From positions 930,001 through 994,000 of the forward strand of contig NZ_JAIVFL010000001.1 of the NCBI RefSeq assembly GCF_022760805.1: 64,000 bases of DNA. Reading direction: 5' to 3'. A model generated the notes under the pieces. The model saw only the letters and a program-made list of their open reading frames with translations, searched no databases and was not told where the DNA came from. Every line of letters starts with the position of its first letter. The first letter of the stretch is position 1. Position numbers and translations under genes: made by a program. This document shows, piece by piece, positions 15,263 to 26,099 of the stretch. Origin of the DNA: Candidatus Mycolicibacterium alkanivorans. Lineage in GTDB: Bacteria; Actinomycetota; Actinomycetes; Mycobacteriales; Mycobacteriaceae.

Positions 15263-16083
15263 TGGCGGTACTCACCGGCGCGGCCGTTGTCGCCGAGCGG
15301 CATTCGGAGAAGTCGCTGCGCGCACTGCTGTCGCAGACCGTGGTGCTCATCCGGCGACTGCTCGTCCGGTCGGCGCGAACCCCCATGACGCTCGTCCACG
15401 CCGTGATCCTGCCGGTCGCGTTCCTGCTGACGCTCAAAGTGGTTTTCGGCGACTCGGTCACCGCGGTCACGGGCGAGAACGCGTTGTACCGCAGCGTCCC
15501 GTTGGTGGCGCTGGTCGCCACGATGGCGGGGTCGACCACGGGCATGGTCGGCATCAACGCCGAGAGCCTCGATGGGTTCCTCGCGCGACTGTGGTCGCTG
15601 CCCATTCATCGTGCCGCCGGCCTGCTTGCACGGCTTGGTGCCGAGATAGTACGTCTGCTGGTCACCACCCTGGTCATCGCGGGTACCGGGATGATTCTCG
15701 GGTTCCGCTTCCACCAGGGACCGGCGGCGGCACTGCTGTGGCTGGTAATTCCGGTGATCTTCGGTGTGGCGTTCGCCGCGGTGGTCACCACCGCCGCACT
15801 GTATTGGTCCAAAGCCATCATGGTGGAGGCGGTTCAGCCGGTCATCATCCTCGGATCGACGTTCTGCACCGGGTTCGTTCCGGTCGACAAGTATCCGGAC
15901 TGGATCCAACCGATAGTCCGGAACCAGCCGATGTCGCTGGCTGTCGACGCGATGCGGGGACTGTCGGTGGGCGGCCCGGTTCTGGCCCCGATGATCGCGA
16001 CGCTGGTGTGGTGCGGCGCGATCTTCGTGATCTGCCTGTGGCCCATCATGGTGGGCTATCGACGGGCGAGCACCAGCCGCTGA
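15262..16083 (+). CDS. drrC: DrrC-type ABC-2 transporter permease
   Basis: Second permease of the exporter, 273 residues from the ATG at 15262 (DrrC is 276 in M. tuberculosis). This start was chosen because it overlaps the drrB stop; an upstream in-frame start at 15196 would sit inside drrB. It has about six hydrophobic segments and the PDWIQPIVRNQP motif shared with DrrB. In M. tuberculosis DrrC is required for DIM to reach the surface. MmpL7 and LppX, the other DIM transport proteins, are not in this window, so export may rely on Drr alone or on genes elsewhere. Confidence 0.9.
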   Translation: MAVLTGAAVVAERHSEKSLRALLSQTVVLIRRLLVRSARTPMTLVHAVILPVAFLLTLKVVFGDSVTAVTGENALYRSVPLVALVATMAGSTTGMVGINAESLDGFLARLWSLPIHRAAGLLARLGAEIVRLLVTTLVIAGTGMILGFRFHQGPAAALLWLVIPVIFGVAFAAVVTTAALYWSKAIMVEAVQPVIILGSTFCTGFVPVDKYPDWIQPIVRNQPMSLAVDAMRGLSVGGPVLAPMIATLVWCGAIFVICLWPIMVGYRRASTSR

Positions 16084-16115
16084 CGGCGGGACATTCGAAG
16101 GGAAGGTCACCGAGG

Positions 16116-17363
16116 TTGTTTGGCTCAACGCCGATCCGCTACTTGTCGCCCAGCGAGGAGTTCTACGCGAAAGCGGAGAACTTCATCGGTTTCACCGTCA
16201 CTCTGCGGGGTCCGGTGGACGTTGCTGCGATGTCGGAGGCATTCGACACCCTGATGCGGGTACATCCCGCGCACGCCGGTCATCTCGAGCGAGGCGCCGA
16301 CGGCAGGCACCAGATCATGGTCGACGACTACGAGCATCCGGGGATCTGGCTCGAGAAGATCGACGACCCGCCCGCCGAGCGGTTGCCGAGTCAGTCGGAA
16401 GCGCTGGTCAATCTGCGGCTGAGACTGGGTGCGGAGCGCTCCGAACTCACCCTCTTCACCCACCATGCCCTGGCCGACGCGAAGCACCAGTTCGCGTTGC
16501 TGGAAAAGCTTTTCAACTCCTACACCGAGATAGTCACCGGCGCCGGTATCGGCCCGGTCAAGGCCGAGCCCCTTCCGGAGCCGTTGGAGACGGTCCTTTC
16601 CGAGCGTGGCATCGTCAAACTCCAGCGGTTCGGCCTCGAGCGCTTCCTGCCCGCGATCTTCGCCTACGACCTGCCCCCGTCGAGGCGAAACGCCGGACGT
16701 GTCGGCCCTCAGTCGGTTCGCGTACCGTCAGCCAACTGTCGGCTCTCCCGCCAGGAGACCCAGGCTCTGGTCGACATCTGCGCGGACCGTCGGGTCAGCC
16801 TCAACGCCCTGGTTGCCGCCGCGATCCTGATGGCCGAGTGGACGATACGGGAAACCCCGCACCTTCCGATTCCCTTCATCTACCCGGTCGATCTGCGCTT
16901 CTTCCTCAACCCGCCGGTCGGCTCGACCGAGGCCACGAACCCGGTCGGAATGGCGATGTACCTGGCCGAAATCAACCCGAAGACCGACATCATGGACTTG
17001 GCCCGTGACATCATCGAGGCGTTCCGTTCTGATCTGGCCGAGGGCGTGATTCAGCAGTCGTTCCTGCACTTCGGCGAGCAGTACCAGGGAAACCCGCCCG
17101 GTCTACCCGACGTCGTCATGACCACGGACGCCGGTGAGATGCCGCCGCTACGGACACCGCCCGGTTTGATGGTCGAACAGTACGACGTCGAGGTGCTGTT
17201 CGCATCGACGTCGGCGGTTATCGATATGTATTCCGTCGGAGCCTATGACGGCCGGTTGGTGATCACCTATCACAGCCACGGGCCCGAGCGCGATCGTTAC
17301 GTCGGCGCGATCCACGAGCTGCTGGCTGCTATCCCGTCGCGGTACGCGTGGGTGACGGAGTAG
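16116..17363 (+). CDS. papA5: PapA5-like polyketide-associated acyltransferase
   Basis: Expected to transfer methyl-branched acyl chains directly from the Mas-like synthase onto both hydroxyls of the pps-derived diol, as PapA5 does in DIM. It has 415 residues from a TTG start at 16116, 8 bases after the purine-rich GAAGGGAAGG at 16098-16107; PapA5 is 422, and the alignment starts at this residue (MFGSTPIRYLS against MFPGSVIRKLS, recalled). The condensation motif reads HHALADA (His116, His117, Asp121, Ala122): catalytic His and Asp are kept, the usual final Gly is Ala. YPVDLRFFL, SxNALVAAAIL and the C-terminal RYAWVTE agree with the family. Its last 35 bases overlap the convergent WS/DGAT gene. 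Confidence 0.9.
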   Translation: MFGSTPIRYLSPSEEFYAKAENFIGFTVTLRGPVDVAAMSEAFDTLMRVHPAHAGHLERGADGRHQIMVDDYEHPGIWLEKIDDPPAERLPSQSEALVNLRLRLGAERSELTLFTHHALADAKHQFALLEKLFNSYTEIVTGAGIGPVKAEPLPEPLETVLSERGIVKLQRFGLERFLPAIFAYDLPPSRRNAGRVGPQSVRVPSANCRLSRQETQALVDICADRRVSLNALVAAAILMAEWTIRETPHLPIPFIYPVDLRFFLNPPVGSTEATNPVGMAMYLAEINPKTDIMDLARDIIEAFRSDLAEGVIQQSFLHFGEQYQGNPPGLPDVVMTTDAGEMPPLRTPPGLMVEQYDVEVLFASTSAVIDMYSVGAYDGRLVITYHSHGPERDRYVGAIHELLAAIPSRYAWVTE

Positions 17364-18765
17364 CAGACTCTGCGGTAGAACCCAGCAACTCGGTCAGGCC
17401 CGCGGCCAGACCGTCGGCCATTTCCGAGAGGTCCGGTACCAGGTCGGGGCACGAGATCAACCCGAAGTCGAGTTTCCCGTTGATGCTCGCCAGGGTGATG
17501 TTGAGCCCCGCACCGAACAGCACCGGTCCGAACGGGTGCGCCGCCAATAGCTCGGCTCCCAGGAAATATTTCAGCGGCGGCCCCGGCACATTGGACACGA
17601 TGACGTTGTACATCGGGCGAAACCGCGTCAGCAGCCCGTAGATCCGCCTCGCGATACCCAGGGTCACCGAGCCCAAGATCTCGAACCAGTCCTGCAGCAG
17701 CGCCGGACCGATCGCCGAAGTCTGTTCTTTGGCAATGGCGTTGGCCTCCGCGACGGCCCTGAGCCGTTCCACCGGGTCGGCGATCTGGGTCTGCAGCCGG
17801 GCGAACATGCCCGAAACCTGGTTGCGGGAAGGCTGATCCGTCGCCTCGTGCACCGAGGCCGGCACCAATGCCACCAGCGACGAGTTCGGCAGCTCCCCGC
17901 GCTCGAGCAGGAACTGACGGATCACCCCGGAGACCAAGGCCATGATCACGTCGTTGACCGTGACCCCGAAGTGGTTCTTGACCTTTTTGACGTCGTCGAG
18001 ATCGAGCTGGGCAAAGGCGACGTTGCGACGCGCGCTGATAACGCCGTTGAGCCTGGTTCGGGGAGCAGAGAACGGGGCGGCCATCGCGCGGCCGGCCCGG
18101 GTGCGCCGGACGATGTCGACCACGGCACTGACAGTGGCGGGCACCACTCGGGTGACCAGGAGCACCGGTCGCCTCACGAATCGTGCCAGCCCGTCTACCG
18201 CCATCGCTACCGGGCCGACCGCCGCGGCCGCCTGCACCAGCGCCGTCGGCGGTGGGTCGGGTTCGGCGGTGCACAGCAGCGAGAGAAAGTCGCCGAACGT
18301 CACACCGTCGGCCGCGGCGTGATGGACCTTGAGCAAGACTCTGAGGCGATCGCCGTCGAGCGAGCCGTCGGCGCCCTCGATCACCCACATCTCCCACAGC
18401 GGCGCGCGACGATCGAGCGGCAAACCGGCCAGGACGCCACAGATCTCGGCCAGCTCAGCTGGACCTCCCGGCGCCCGAAGGCCGACCCGATGCACGTGGC
18501 GGTCGATGTCGAAGTTGCTGTCCTGGGCCCAGGCGGGATGATCGAGGTTGAAGAACGTATCGGACAGTTTCTCCCGGAATGCCGGTATCCCCTGAATCCG
18601 CGCCGCGAGCGCCTCGCGTAACCGGTCGTAGCTGTAACCGCCGGGAATTGTCGAGGCGTCCAGCTCTATCACCATGAACACTTGGACGGGCTGGTTCGCG
18701 GTTTCCAGGTAGAGGAAACTGGCATCGAGTCCACTGAGCCGCTGCGGACGTCGCACGCCTTGCAT
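17329..18765 (-). CDS. WS/DGAT-family wax ester synthase/acyltransferase
   Basis: Bifunctional-type acyl-CoA:alcohol/diacylglycerol acyltransferase of 478 residues. The active-site HHAAADG is at residues 148-154 and the N-terminal LSGLDASFLYLE block and the central NDVIMA motif are typical. Members make triacylglycerol or wax esters at the membrane. It is convergent with papA5 and overlaps its last 35 bases, and is divergent from the SDR gene 35 bases away. Its position in a diol-diester locus suggests it could acylate the same alcohol as PapA5 or a related one, but this is inference; mycobacteria carry many paralogues and the substrate cannot be read from sequence. Confidence 0.88.
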   Translation of the reverse strand: MQGVRRPQRLSGLDASFLYLETANQPVQVFMVIELDASTIPGGYSYDRLREALAARIQGIPAFREKLSDTFFNLDHPAWAQDSNFDIDRHVHRVGLRAPGGPAELAEICGVLAGLPLDRRAPLWEMWVIEGADGSLDGDRLRVLLKVHHAAADGVTFGDFLSLLCTAEPDPPPTALVQAAAAVGPVAMAVDGLARFVRRPVLLVTRVVPATVSAVVDIVRRTRAGRAMAAPFSAPRTRLNGVISARRNVAFAQLDLDDVKKVKNHFGVTVNDVIMALVSGVIRQFLLERGELPNSSLVALVPASVHEATDQPSRNQVSGMFARLQTQIADPVERLRAVAEANAIAKEQTSAIGPALLQDWFEILGSVTLGIARRIYGLLTRFRPMYNVIVSNVPGPPLKYFLGAELLAAHPFGPVLFGAGLNITLASINGKLDFGLISCPDLVPDLSEMADGLAAGLTELLGSTAESATPSPTRTATG

Positions 18766-18800
18766 GCTACGTGCTCACCAGTGCTCACCGGTGATTGGAT

Positions 18801-19592
18801 ATGAGCATGGTGACCTTGATAACCGGTGCGTCGACGGGGATCGGCGCGGAGTTCGCGCGGCAGTTCGCCGCCCGGGGGCACGACCTCGTCGTGGTCGCCC
18901 GCAGTGCGGACAGGCTCGACAGCCTCGCCGCGCAACTACGGTCGGCACACGGCGTGAACGTCACCGTGCTGGCGATGGACCTGTCGCTGCCCACTGCGGC
19001 CGGCGAACTGTGGGAGCAGACGAACCGTCTGGGCCTTGAGGTCGACGTGCTGGTCAACAACGCGGGCTCAGGTACGCACGGTGACATCGCCGACGCCGAC
19101 CCGCACCGCCTGGAGCAGGAGGTCGGACTCAACTGCCGGACCATGGTCGGCACGACGGCCCGCTACCTGCCTCAGATGCGGGCCAGGGGCGGGGGAACGA
19201 TCATCAACCTGGCATCAACTGCGGCGTTTCTGCCGTTGCCGAAGATGGCGGTGTACGGCGCGTCCAAGGCCTTCGTCCTGTCCTTCACCGAGGCGCTGTG
19301 GGCAGAGGAGCGCAAGCACGGTGTTCGTGTCCTGGCGGTGTGCCCGGGTGTGACCGATACCCCGTTCTTCGAGGCAGCGGGCGAGGCGGCGGTCAGCGCG
19401 GCGTCACTGTCGCATTCGCTGGGACTCACCCGCACTCCCAAGCAGGTCGTCGACAGCACGATGCGCGTACTGTCCCGCCGCAAGCCCAGCTTCGTGGACG
19501 GCGCAGTGAATGCATTGGTCTGGCGCGGACTCACCCGGGTGGTGCCCACGCGGCTGATGGTCGCGGCGTCCGGGCGGTTGGTTGAAGGCTGA
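18801..19592 (+). CDS. Short-chain dehydrogenase/reductase
   Basis: Classical SDR of 263 residues: cofactor motif TGASTGIG, NNAG, catalytic Ser in LASTA and YGASK. The ATG at 18801 is preferred to an in-frame TTG six bases upstream. It is divergently paired with the WS/DGAT gene (35-base gap) and convergent with mas (7-base gap). In the DIM pathway the phthiodiolone ketone is reduced by an F420-dependent enzyme (Rv2951c), which is unrelated. An SDR inside a locus that should produce a hydroxyketone is a plausible alternative ketoreductase, but substrate is unknown. Confidence 0.85.
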   Translation: MSMVTLITGASTGIGAEFARQFAARGHDLVVVARSADRLDSLAAQLRSAHGVNVTVLAMDLSLPTAAGELWEQTNRLGLEVDVLVNNAGSGTHGDIADADPHRLEQEVGLNCRTMVGTTARYLPQMRARGGGTIINLASTAAFLPLPKMAVYGASKAFVLSFTEALWAEERKHGVRVLAVCPGVTDTPFFEAAGEAAVSAASLSHSLGLTRTPKQVVDSTMRVLSRRKPSFVDGAVNALVWRGLTRVVPTRLMVAASGRLVEG

Positions 19593-19607
19593 GCTGACGC
19601 TAGCTCA
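19590..19607. terminator. Short inverted repeat between convergent SDR and mas stops
   Basis: TGAGCT-N6-AGCTCA, a 6-bp stem spanning both stop codons. It is symmetric so could act for both strands, but has no T-tract and is short; weak candidate. Confidence 0.25.
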
Positions 19608-22600
19608 CTTGCCCGGCTGACAGTGCCTCGGTCAGATACCCCGCCAGCGTGCGAGCGGTGTTGTAGGTGACGATCGTCTTCGGCGTGACGCGCACGCCGG
19701 TTTGGGTTTCGATGTGGGTGCGCAATTCCAGGTTGCCCAGGGAGTCCAGCCCGTGCTCGGCGAACGGGCGATCGGGGTCGATCGCCCGGCGCAGGATGAG
19801 TGCCACCTCGTCGGTGACCAACCGCCGCAAGCGGTCCGGCCGCTGCTCCGGTGACAGCGCGCGGAGCTCGGCGAGAAGCGCCGCGCCGCTGGTCTCCGCG
19901 CCGGCATCAGCCGAGCGGAACGCCTCAGCGACAGGGCTTCGGGCTGCCAGCGCGGCGAGCCACGGCGCTCCGGTCAGGGGCAGATAGGCGGTGTAACCGC
20001 GGTCATGACGGAGCAGTGCGCGGAAGGCGTGGGCACCTTCCTGGGGAGTGATCATCGCGGTGTCGCCCCGCTGCGCGAGTCCAGCGCCCCGGCCGATCTG
20101 ATCCCATGCGCCCCAGGCGATTGCGGTGGCGGGCAGGCCCTGGGTGCGTCGCCACGCGGTGAACGCGTCCAGCCAGCTGTTGGCCGCGGCGTATGCGCCC
20201 TGGCCCGGTGAGCCGAACAGCGCGGCGACGGACGAGAAGCTGCAGAACCAGTCCAGCGGCTGCCCGGCGGTGGCGCGGTGCAGATGCCAGGCGCCGTGCA
20301 CCTTCGGCGCCCAGTCCCGGTCGATCAGCTCGTCGGTGATATTGCCGAGAGTCGCGTCGTCGACGACGGCAGCGGCATGCAGCACACCACGCAACGGCAG
20401 ACCGGTGGCGGTGGCAGCTGACACCAGCCGGGTGGCGGTCTGCGGGTCGGCGATGTTGCCGCATTCGACGACGACATCGGCACCGTTGGCCCGCAGCCGG
20501 TCAATCGTCTTCTGCGCCTGCGGGTTTGGCTGTGAGCGCGACGTCAGGATAATCCGCCCGCAGCCGGCCGAGGCCATCGCGGACGCCAGGAACAACCCGA
20601 GTCCGCCCACCCCGCCGGTGACGATGTAGGAACCGTCCTTGCGGAACACCCGCGCCCGGGTCGGCGGCACGGCGACACCGGTCTGCGGCCCGCGCGGGAT
20701 GGTCAGGATCAGCTTGCCGGTGTGCTGGGCGGCGCTCATCTCGCGGATGGCGGTGTCGGCCTCGGTGAGAGGCCGGACCGAGTACTCCGGGGTGGGCAGA
20801 GTCCCGTCGGCGACCAGGCCGTACACCGTGCGCAGCAGATCACCGATCTGACCCGGCGCACTGTTGCTCATCAGCAGCAGATCGGCATAGTAGAAGGCCA
20901 GGTTACGGCGGAACGGGTAGAGGTCGACGCGGGTGTGCTCGTACACGTCGCGCTTACCGATCTCCACGAAACGACCGTCGAAGGCCAGCAGTTCCAGGCC
21001 CGCCCGCTGCGCCGCACCGGTCAGCGAGTTGAGCACGACATCGACGCCGTAGCCGTCGGTGTCGCTCCGGATCTGGTCGGCGAAATCTGTTGTCCGAGAG
21101 TCGTATACGCGCTTGATGCCCATCTGCCGCAGGAGCTCGCGACGGTCATCGCTTCCGGCGGTGGCGAAGATCTCCGCTCCGGCATGACGGGCGATCGCGA
21201 TCGCCGCCTGTCCCACGCCACCGGTCGCCGAATGAATCAGCACCCGATCGCCGGGCTGAATCCGGGCCAACTGGTGCAGGCTGTACCACGCGGTGGCGTA
21301 CGCGGTGGACACCGCCGCCGCCTCCTCGGTGGTCAATGATTCCGGCAGAGGTGCGGCCAGTCGCGCATCACAGGTGACGAACGTGCTCCAGGCGGCGGTG
21401 TCGGCGAGGGCGCCGACCCGGTCGCCGACTTTGAAGTCGGTGACACCGGCACCCACCGCGGTCACCACACCTGCGAAGTCCACGCCGAGGCCCTGGCGCT
21501 GCCCGTCGACGGTGAAGGACTTGCCGAAGGCGAGCAGCACGTCGGCGAAGTTGATGCTGGAAGCATCGACGGCGACTTCGATCTGCCCGGCTTGTGGCGG
21601 CTCGCGGTCCGCAGTGACGAATTCGAGGGTGTCGAGGTCACCCGGAGTGCGGATGACCAGACGCATCCCGTCGCGTTCGGGGTCGACAGTGGTGGTCCGG
21701 CGCTCGTCGGGCCGCAGCGGGCTTTGTCGCAACCGAGCGGTGTACCACGAACCTTGCCGCCATGCCGTGGAGTCCTCGTCAGATCCGCTGAGCACCTCGC
21801 TGGCGACGGCCTCGCCGTCGGTGTCGGCGTCGACGTCGATCTGGGTCGGCCGAAGTGGCGGGTGCTCGGCGCCGATGACCCGCAACAGGCCGGTCACGCC
21901 GCCCTGGTCGAGATTGACGGTGTCGCCCGGGGCCGCCGCCAGCGCACCACGGGTGATGACGTAGAACCGCGGCGGTTCACCATCGGTGTTTGCCAGCTTG
22001 CCGGCGATGCCGACCAGCGACGCCACGAGATCGCGTCCGCGGTCCGGGTTCGGGTCGCCTTCGGCCGGTGCAGCAACCACCACCACGCCGGTGAACGCTC
22101 CGGACGCGAGCTCGCCGCCGGACACGGCACCGGCACTCACCGTCCGGCAGTCGGCGCCATGCGAGGCCATCGCCTCCGAGAGCCGCACAGCGAGCTTGTC
22201 GCCATCGTCGGCAACCACCAGCAGCCAGGCACCGCGGGCGGTGCCGGCCGCCGGCAGCTGCTGCTGATTCCACTCGACGGTGAGCAGACGTTCGGCGAAG
22301 ATGCGCTCGCGCTGCCTGCTCTTGGATTCCTGGGCGCCGATCCGCAGACCCGCCGCCTGCAACACGACCTCGCCGTCGGCGTCCAGGATGTCGAGATCCG
22401 CCTCGATCGCGGCGGCGTCGGCCGAGAGCACCCGCACCACGCAGTACCGCGCGTCGCGGCCCCGGCCCACCCGGCGCAGCCGGGCCACGCCCAACGGCAG
22501 CATCAGCCCGCCGTCGGTGCGGCCCGCCGCACTGATCACGGCGGCCACCGACTGGAAGCAGGCGTCCAGCAGCGCCGGATGAATGCCGTAACCAGCCTGC

Positions 22601-25600
22601 TGGGAGCGGATGTCGCCGGGCAGCGCGATCTCGGCCAGCAGAGTGGACCGGTCGTCGCCCGCACTAGTGTGCACGGCGACCAAGCCGGTGAACGCGGGAC
22701 CGAACTGGATTCGCCGGCCGGCGAACCACTGGCGCACCTCGTCACCGGCAATCCGGTTGGGATACGCCGCCAGCAGTCTGGCGATGTCCTGGGGCGCGGG
22801 GCGGGCCTCGTCGTCGACCGCGCTCAGGGTCGCCACCGCCTGTCGGACGCGCTCGCCGTCCTGGTCGGCCGCCACGGCGAACTCCGCGACACCGGTGCCG
22901 GCGACCGCTGCGACGGCGGTGACTTCGGTGTGCTCGTCGAGCAGCATCAACTGCTCGAACTGGACGTCCCGGACGGCGCTGCTCTCGCCGAACACCAGTT
23001 CGGCTGCGGCCAGGGCCATCTCGCAGTACGCGGCACCTGGGTAGGCGGCCACATTGTTGACCTTGTGGTCGGCCAGCCACGGCAGTTTCCCGGTGCCGAC
23101 GTCAGCCTGCCAGGCGTGCCGCTCGGGCTCCTCCGGCAGCCGCACATGCTCGCCCAGCAGTGGGTGCACCAACGCTGTGCACGCGCCAACCAGGGAGTCC
23201 TGGCCGTCCGACTCGATGAGGAAGTGACGATGGGTCCACGTCGGCAGCGGCGCGTCCACCAGACGTCCGCCCGGATAGCGGACGGCGAAGTCGACGGCGG
23301 CGCCAGCGTTGTGCACATCGCAGACGAACACCCGTACTCCGTGCGGCAGCGGCTGGTCCCGACGCATACCTGCGACGGCATGGATCGAGATGTCTGCGGC
23401 GTTGGCGGTCTGCTCGACCGCGCGCGTCAGCAGGGGATGCGGAGCCGGCTCGCCGAACACTCGATGGCCGTCATCCAGCGCTGCCTGCACTGCGTTGGCG
23501 AAACGCACTGGCTGCCTGAGGTTGTCGACCCAATACAGAGCGTCGAATGCCGGTCGAGCGCGCGGGTTGTCGAGGGTTGCCGAGTAGTACGGCACCTTGG
23601 GCTCCATCGGAGCCAGTTCGGCGAGTTCCTCGGCCAGGTCGGCGAGGATCGGGTCGACCTGCGGGGAGTGTGAGGCGACGTCCACCGCCACCTCCCGGGC
23701 CATGACGTCACGGGCTTCCCAGGCGGCGACCAGCTCGCGGACGGTGTCGGTCGCGCCGCCGATGACGGTGGACTCCGGCGAGGCGAACACCGATACCACG
23801 ACATCGCTGACGCCCCGGGCGGCGAGTTCGTCGCGCACCTGCGTGGCGGTCAACTCGACGGAGGCCATCGCGCCGCCGCCGGACAGCCGGCACATCAGCC
23901 GGGAGCGGCGGCAGATCACGCGCACCCCGTCCTCGAGCGACAGGGCTCCGGCGACGACGGCCGCCGCGGCCTCGCCCATCGAATGTCCGATGACTGCGCC
24001 CGGATGCACACCGTAGGACCGCATCGCTTCGGCAAGCGCGACCTGCATGGCGAACAAGGTGGGCTGAACCCGGTCAATCCCGGTCACCGTCTCCGGCGCC
24101 GACATCGCTTTGCTGACCGAGAAACCGGACTCCCGGGCGATCAGCGGCTCGAGTTCCGCGACGCGCGCGGCGAACGCAGGCTCCCGGGCCAGCAGTTCGG
24201 CGCCCATCGCGGCCCACTGCGAACCCTGTCCGGAGAACACCCACACCGGTCCCCGGTCGTCCTGGCCCACCGCGTCCGGATAGGGAATCTCGCTCTCGGC
24301 GACCTCACGCAGACCGGCGGCCAGCTCGGTGAGGTCCGTGGCCAGCACCGCGGTGCGCACCGACCGGTGACCGCGCCGCCGTGCCAGCGTGTAGGCCAGG
24401 TCGGATGCCGCCAGGCCGTGGCCGCGCTGCTCCACCCAGTCGGCCAGACGCAGTGCCGTCCGGCGCAGCCCCTCGTCGGAGGTAGCCGATACGGGGAACA
24501 GCAGTGTCCCCGACGCGGCGGAAGCGGTCTGGTCGGAACCCGCGGTTTCCGGTGCTTGCTCGAGCACGGCGTGCACGTTCGTCCCGGACATGCCGAACGA
24601 GGACACCGCCGCCCGTCTTGGCTGGTGGCCATCGGTCGGCCAGGGGGTGATCTCCTTCGGCACCAGCAGACCTGTCTCGATCTGACCGAGATCGTCGGGC
24701 AACCGCGTGAAATGTGCCATCGCAGGCACCGCACCGTGGCGCAGTCCGAGGATGGCTTTCACCAGCCCGACAGTGCCGGCTGCGGACTCGGTGTGGCCGA
24801 GATTGCTCTTCGCCGACCCGACGATGCAGCGGTGTCCGTCGGTGCCGTACACCTTCGCCAGGCCGCCGAACTCCAGCGGGTCGCCGACCGGTGTGCCGGT
24901 GCCGTGCGCCTCGACCATGCCGACGGTGGCCGCGTCGACGCCCGCCACATCCAGTGCCGCCCGGTAGACGTCGGCCTGGGCGTCCAAGGACGGTGTCGTG
25001 AGGGTCACCGAGCGACCGTCCTGATTGGCGGCGGTTCCGCGGATCACCGCCAGGATCCGGTCGCCGTCGCGCAGCGCGTCCGGCATGCGCTTGAGCAGCA
25101 CCACCGCGCAGCCGTCGGAACGCACGAAACCGTCCGCGCCGACGTCGAACGTCCGGCATCGCCCGGTCGGGGAGAGCATGCCCTGCGCCGACGCCGACGC
25201 GCTCACGGACGGTTCGAGGATCACCTGACAGCCGCCGGCCAGGGCGTAGTCACTTTCGCCCTCATGCAGGCTTCGGCAGGCCAGATGTACCGCCAGCAGA
25301 CCCGAGGAACACGAGCTGTCGATGGTCAGTGCCGGGCCGCGCAGACCCAGCGCGTAGGCGATCCGCCCGGACGCCATGCTGTACGGGGTGCAGGTGTAGC
25401 CGTACGGGCCCGCCATGGCGCCGGCCTCGTTGGACACCAGCGTGTAGTCGTCGTGGCACAGGCCGGCGAAGACACCGGTCGACGAATCCGCCAAGGACGC
25501 GGGGGACAGGCCGGCGTGCTCGACCGCTTCCCAGGCCGTCTCCATCATGAGGCGGTGCTGCGGGTCGATCGCCGCCGCTTCGCGGTCCCCGATTCCGAAG

Positions 25601-25842
25601 AACTCGGCATCGAAACCACCGACGTCGTCTACGAAGCCGCCCCACCGCGAGACCGACCGCCCGGGCACACCGGGCTGCGGATCGTAGTGCTCCTCGAGGT
25701 CCCACCGGTCCGCGGGGATTTCGGTGATCAGGTCATCGCCGCGCAGCAGCGCCTCCCACAGCAGTTCGGGGGAGTCGATGCCGCCAGGCAGGCGGCAGCC
25801 CATTCCAATCACCGCAATCGGTGTGACCTTGGGTTCAACCAC
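19600..25842 (-). CDS. mas: Mas-like iterative polyketide synthase (KS-AT-DH-ER-KR-ACP)
   Basis: Mycocerosic acid synthase-type PKS, 2080 residues from GTG at 25842 with GAAGGA upstream; Mas is about 2111. A 36-codon upstream extension is open but lacks family similarity. Domains: KS (about 5-425; Cys178), AT (about 535-840; Ser621 in GHSMGE, VASH motif around 720), DH (His926; Asp1093), ER (NADPH motif ATGGVGQA near 1535), KR (TGGVGGLG near 1740) and ACP (Ser2034 in GLDSLG). It elongates a fatty acyl starter iteratively with methylmalonyl-CoA to multimethyl-branched acids, which PapA5 esterifies. The DH motif reads HxxxNxxxxP instead of HxxxGxxxxP. It is convergent to the papA5 side, as in M. 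tuberculosis, but no fadD28 follows. Confidence 0.9.
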   Translation of the reverse strand: MVEPKVTPIAVIGMGCRLPGGIDSPELLWEALLRGDDLITEIPADRWDLEEHYDPQPGVPGRSVSRWGGFVDDVGGFDAEFFGIGDREAAAIDPQHRLMMETAWEAVEHAGLSPASLADSSTGVFAGLCHDDYTLVSNEAGAMAGPYGYTCTPYSMASGRIAYALGLRGPALTIDSSCSSGLLAVHLACRSLHEGESDYALAGGCQVILEPSVSASASAQGMLSPTGRCRTFDVGADGFVRSDGCAVVLLKRMPDALRDGDRILAVIRGTAANQDGRSVTLTTPSLDAQADVYRAALDVAGVDAATVGMVEAHGTGTPVGDPLEFGGLAKVYGTDGHRCIVGSAKSNLGHTESAAGTVGLVKAILGLRHGAVPAMAHFTRLPDDLGQIETGLLVPKEITPWPTDGHQPRRAAVSSFGMSGTNVHAVLEQAPETAGSDQTASAASGTLLFPVSATSDEGLRRTALRLADWVEQRGHGLAASDLAYTLARRRGHRSVRTAVLATDLTELAAGLREVAESEIPYPDAVGQDDRGPVWVFSGQGSQWAAMGAELLAREPAFAARVAELEPLIARESGFSVSKAMSAPETVTGIDRVQPTLFAMQVALAEAMRSYGVHPGAVIGHSMGEAAAAVVAGALSLEDGVRVICRRSRLMCRLSGGGAMASVELTATQVRDELAARGVSDVVVSVFASPESTVIGGATDTVRELVAAWEARDVMAREVAVDVASHSPQVDPILADLAEELAELAPMEPKVPYYSATLDNPRARPAFDALYWVDNLRQPVRFANAVQAALDDGHRVFGEPAPHPLLTRAVEQTANAADISIHAVAGMRRDQPLPHGVRVFVCDVHNAGAAVDFAVRYPGGRLVDAPLPTWTHRHFLIESDGQDSLVGACTALVHPLLGEHVRLPEEPERHAWQADVGTGKLPWLADHKVNNVAAYPGAAYCEMALAAAELVFGESSAVRDVQFEQLMLLDEHTEVTAVAAVAGTGVAEFAVAADQDGERVRQAVATLSAVDDEARPAPQDIARLLAAYPNRIAGDEVRQWFAGRRIQFGPAFTGLVAVHTSAGDDRSTLLAEIALPGDIRSQQAGYGIHPALLDACFQSVAAVISAAGRTDGGLMLPLGVARLRRVGRGRDARYCVVRVLSADAAAIEADLDILDADGEVVLQAAGLRIGAQESKSRQRERIFAERLLTVEWNQQQLPAAGTARGAWLLVVADDGDKLAVRLSEAMASHGADCRTVSAGAVSGGELASGAFTGVVVVAAPAEGDPNPDRGRDLVASLVGIAGKLANTDGEPPRFYVITRGALAAAPGDTVNLDQGGVTGLLRVIGAEHPPLRPTQIDVDADTDGEAVASEVLSGSDEDSTAWRQGSWYTARLRQSPLRPDERRTTTVDPERDGMRLVIRTPGDLDTLEFVTADREPPQAGQIEVAVDASSINFADVLLAFGKSFTVDGQRQGLGVDFAGVVTAVGAGVTDFKVGDRVGALADTAAWSTFVTCDARLAAPLPESLTTEEAAAVSTAYATAWYSLHQLARIQPGDRVLIHSATGGVGQAAIAIARHAGAEIFATAGSDDRRELLRQMGIKRVYDSRTTDFADQIRSDTDGYGVDVVLNSLTGAAQRAGLELLAFDGRFVEIGKRDVYEHTRVDLYPFRRNLAFYYADLLLMSNSAPGQIGDLLRTVYGLVADGTLPTPEYSVRPLTEADTAIREMSAAQHTGKLILTIPRGPQTGVAVPPTRARVFRKDGSYIVTGGVGGLGLFLASAMASAGCGRIILTSRSQPNPQAQKTIDRLRANGADVVVECGNIADPQTATRLVSAATATGLPLRGVLHAAAVVDDATLGNITDELIDRDWAPKVHGAWHLHRATAGQPLDWFCSFSSVAALFGSPGQGAYAAANSWLDAFTAWRRTQGLPATAIAWGAWDQIGRGAGLAQRGDTAMITPQEGAHAFRALLRHDRGYTAYLPLTGAPWLAALAARSPVAEAFRSADAGAETSGAALLAELRALSPEQRPDRLRRLVTDEVALILRRAIDPDRPFAEHGLDSLGNLELRTHIETQTGVRVTPKTIVTYNTARTLAGYLTEALSAGQVS

Positions 25843-25962
25843 AAGGGTCCTTCGCTTTTCGGATGTCTCCCAGGGGCCGCACGCCGCGCCGACATGAGTA
25901 GCTACAGCTGCCCTGGCTTGTGCGCAGATCGCCTCGCACAGTTGTCGCAAGCGTAGCTGACG

Positions 25963-25972
25963 CTGACGTCAG
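25963..25972. promoter_or_regulatory. Palindrome in the mas / carboxymuconolactone-decarboxylase divergent region
   Basis: CTGACGTCAG, a perfect 10-base palindrome preceded by another CTGACG copy (25957-25962), lying in the 257-base gap between the divergent mas and the gene at 26100. A regulator site for either promoter is possible; no family can be named. Confidence 0.3.
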
Positions 25973-26099
25973 GACCATCATTCGCCGGCCCGGCCGTCGC
26001 TGTGAGCGAACTGTGCGACTGGTTTGCGGGCGAACCCTCTCGGTGATGTGTAATGGCGGCCGGGACGGCACGTCGTCGTGCCACGGCGAAAGGCGGACC

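Noticed and set aside
15591..16115. N-terminal extension of papA5
   Set aside because: It lies inside drrC in another frame; homology begins at TTG 16116.
22245..22267. A second Cys-Cys-stop reading frame on the plus strand
   Set aside because: It is the end of an antisense shadow inside mas, without a promoter or leaderless start.
23983..25956. Long open frame (657 codons) on the plus strand opposite mas
   Set aside because: It is an antisense shadow of a GC-rich PKS frame: Arg/Gly/His-rich, no domain, no ribosome site, while the mas protein on the other strand is fully conserved.
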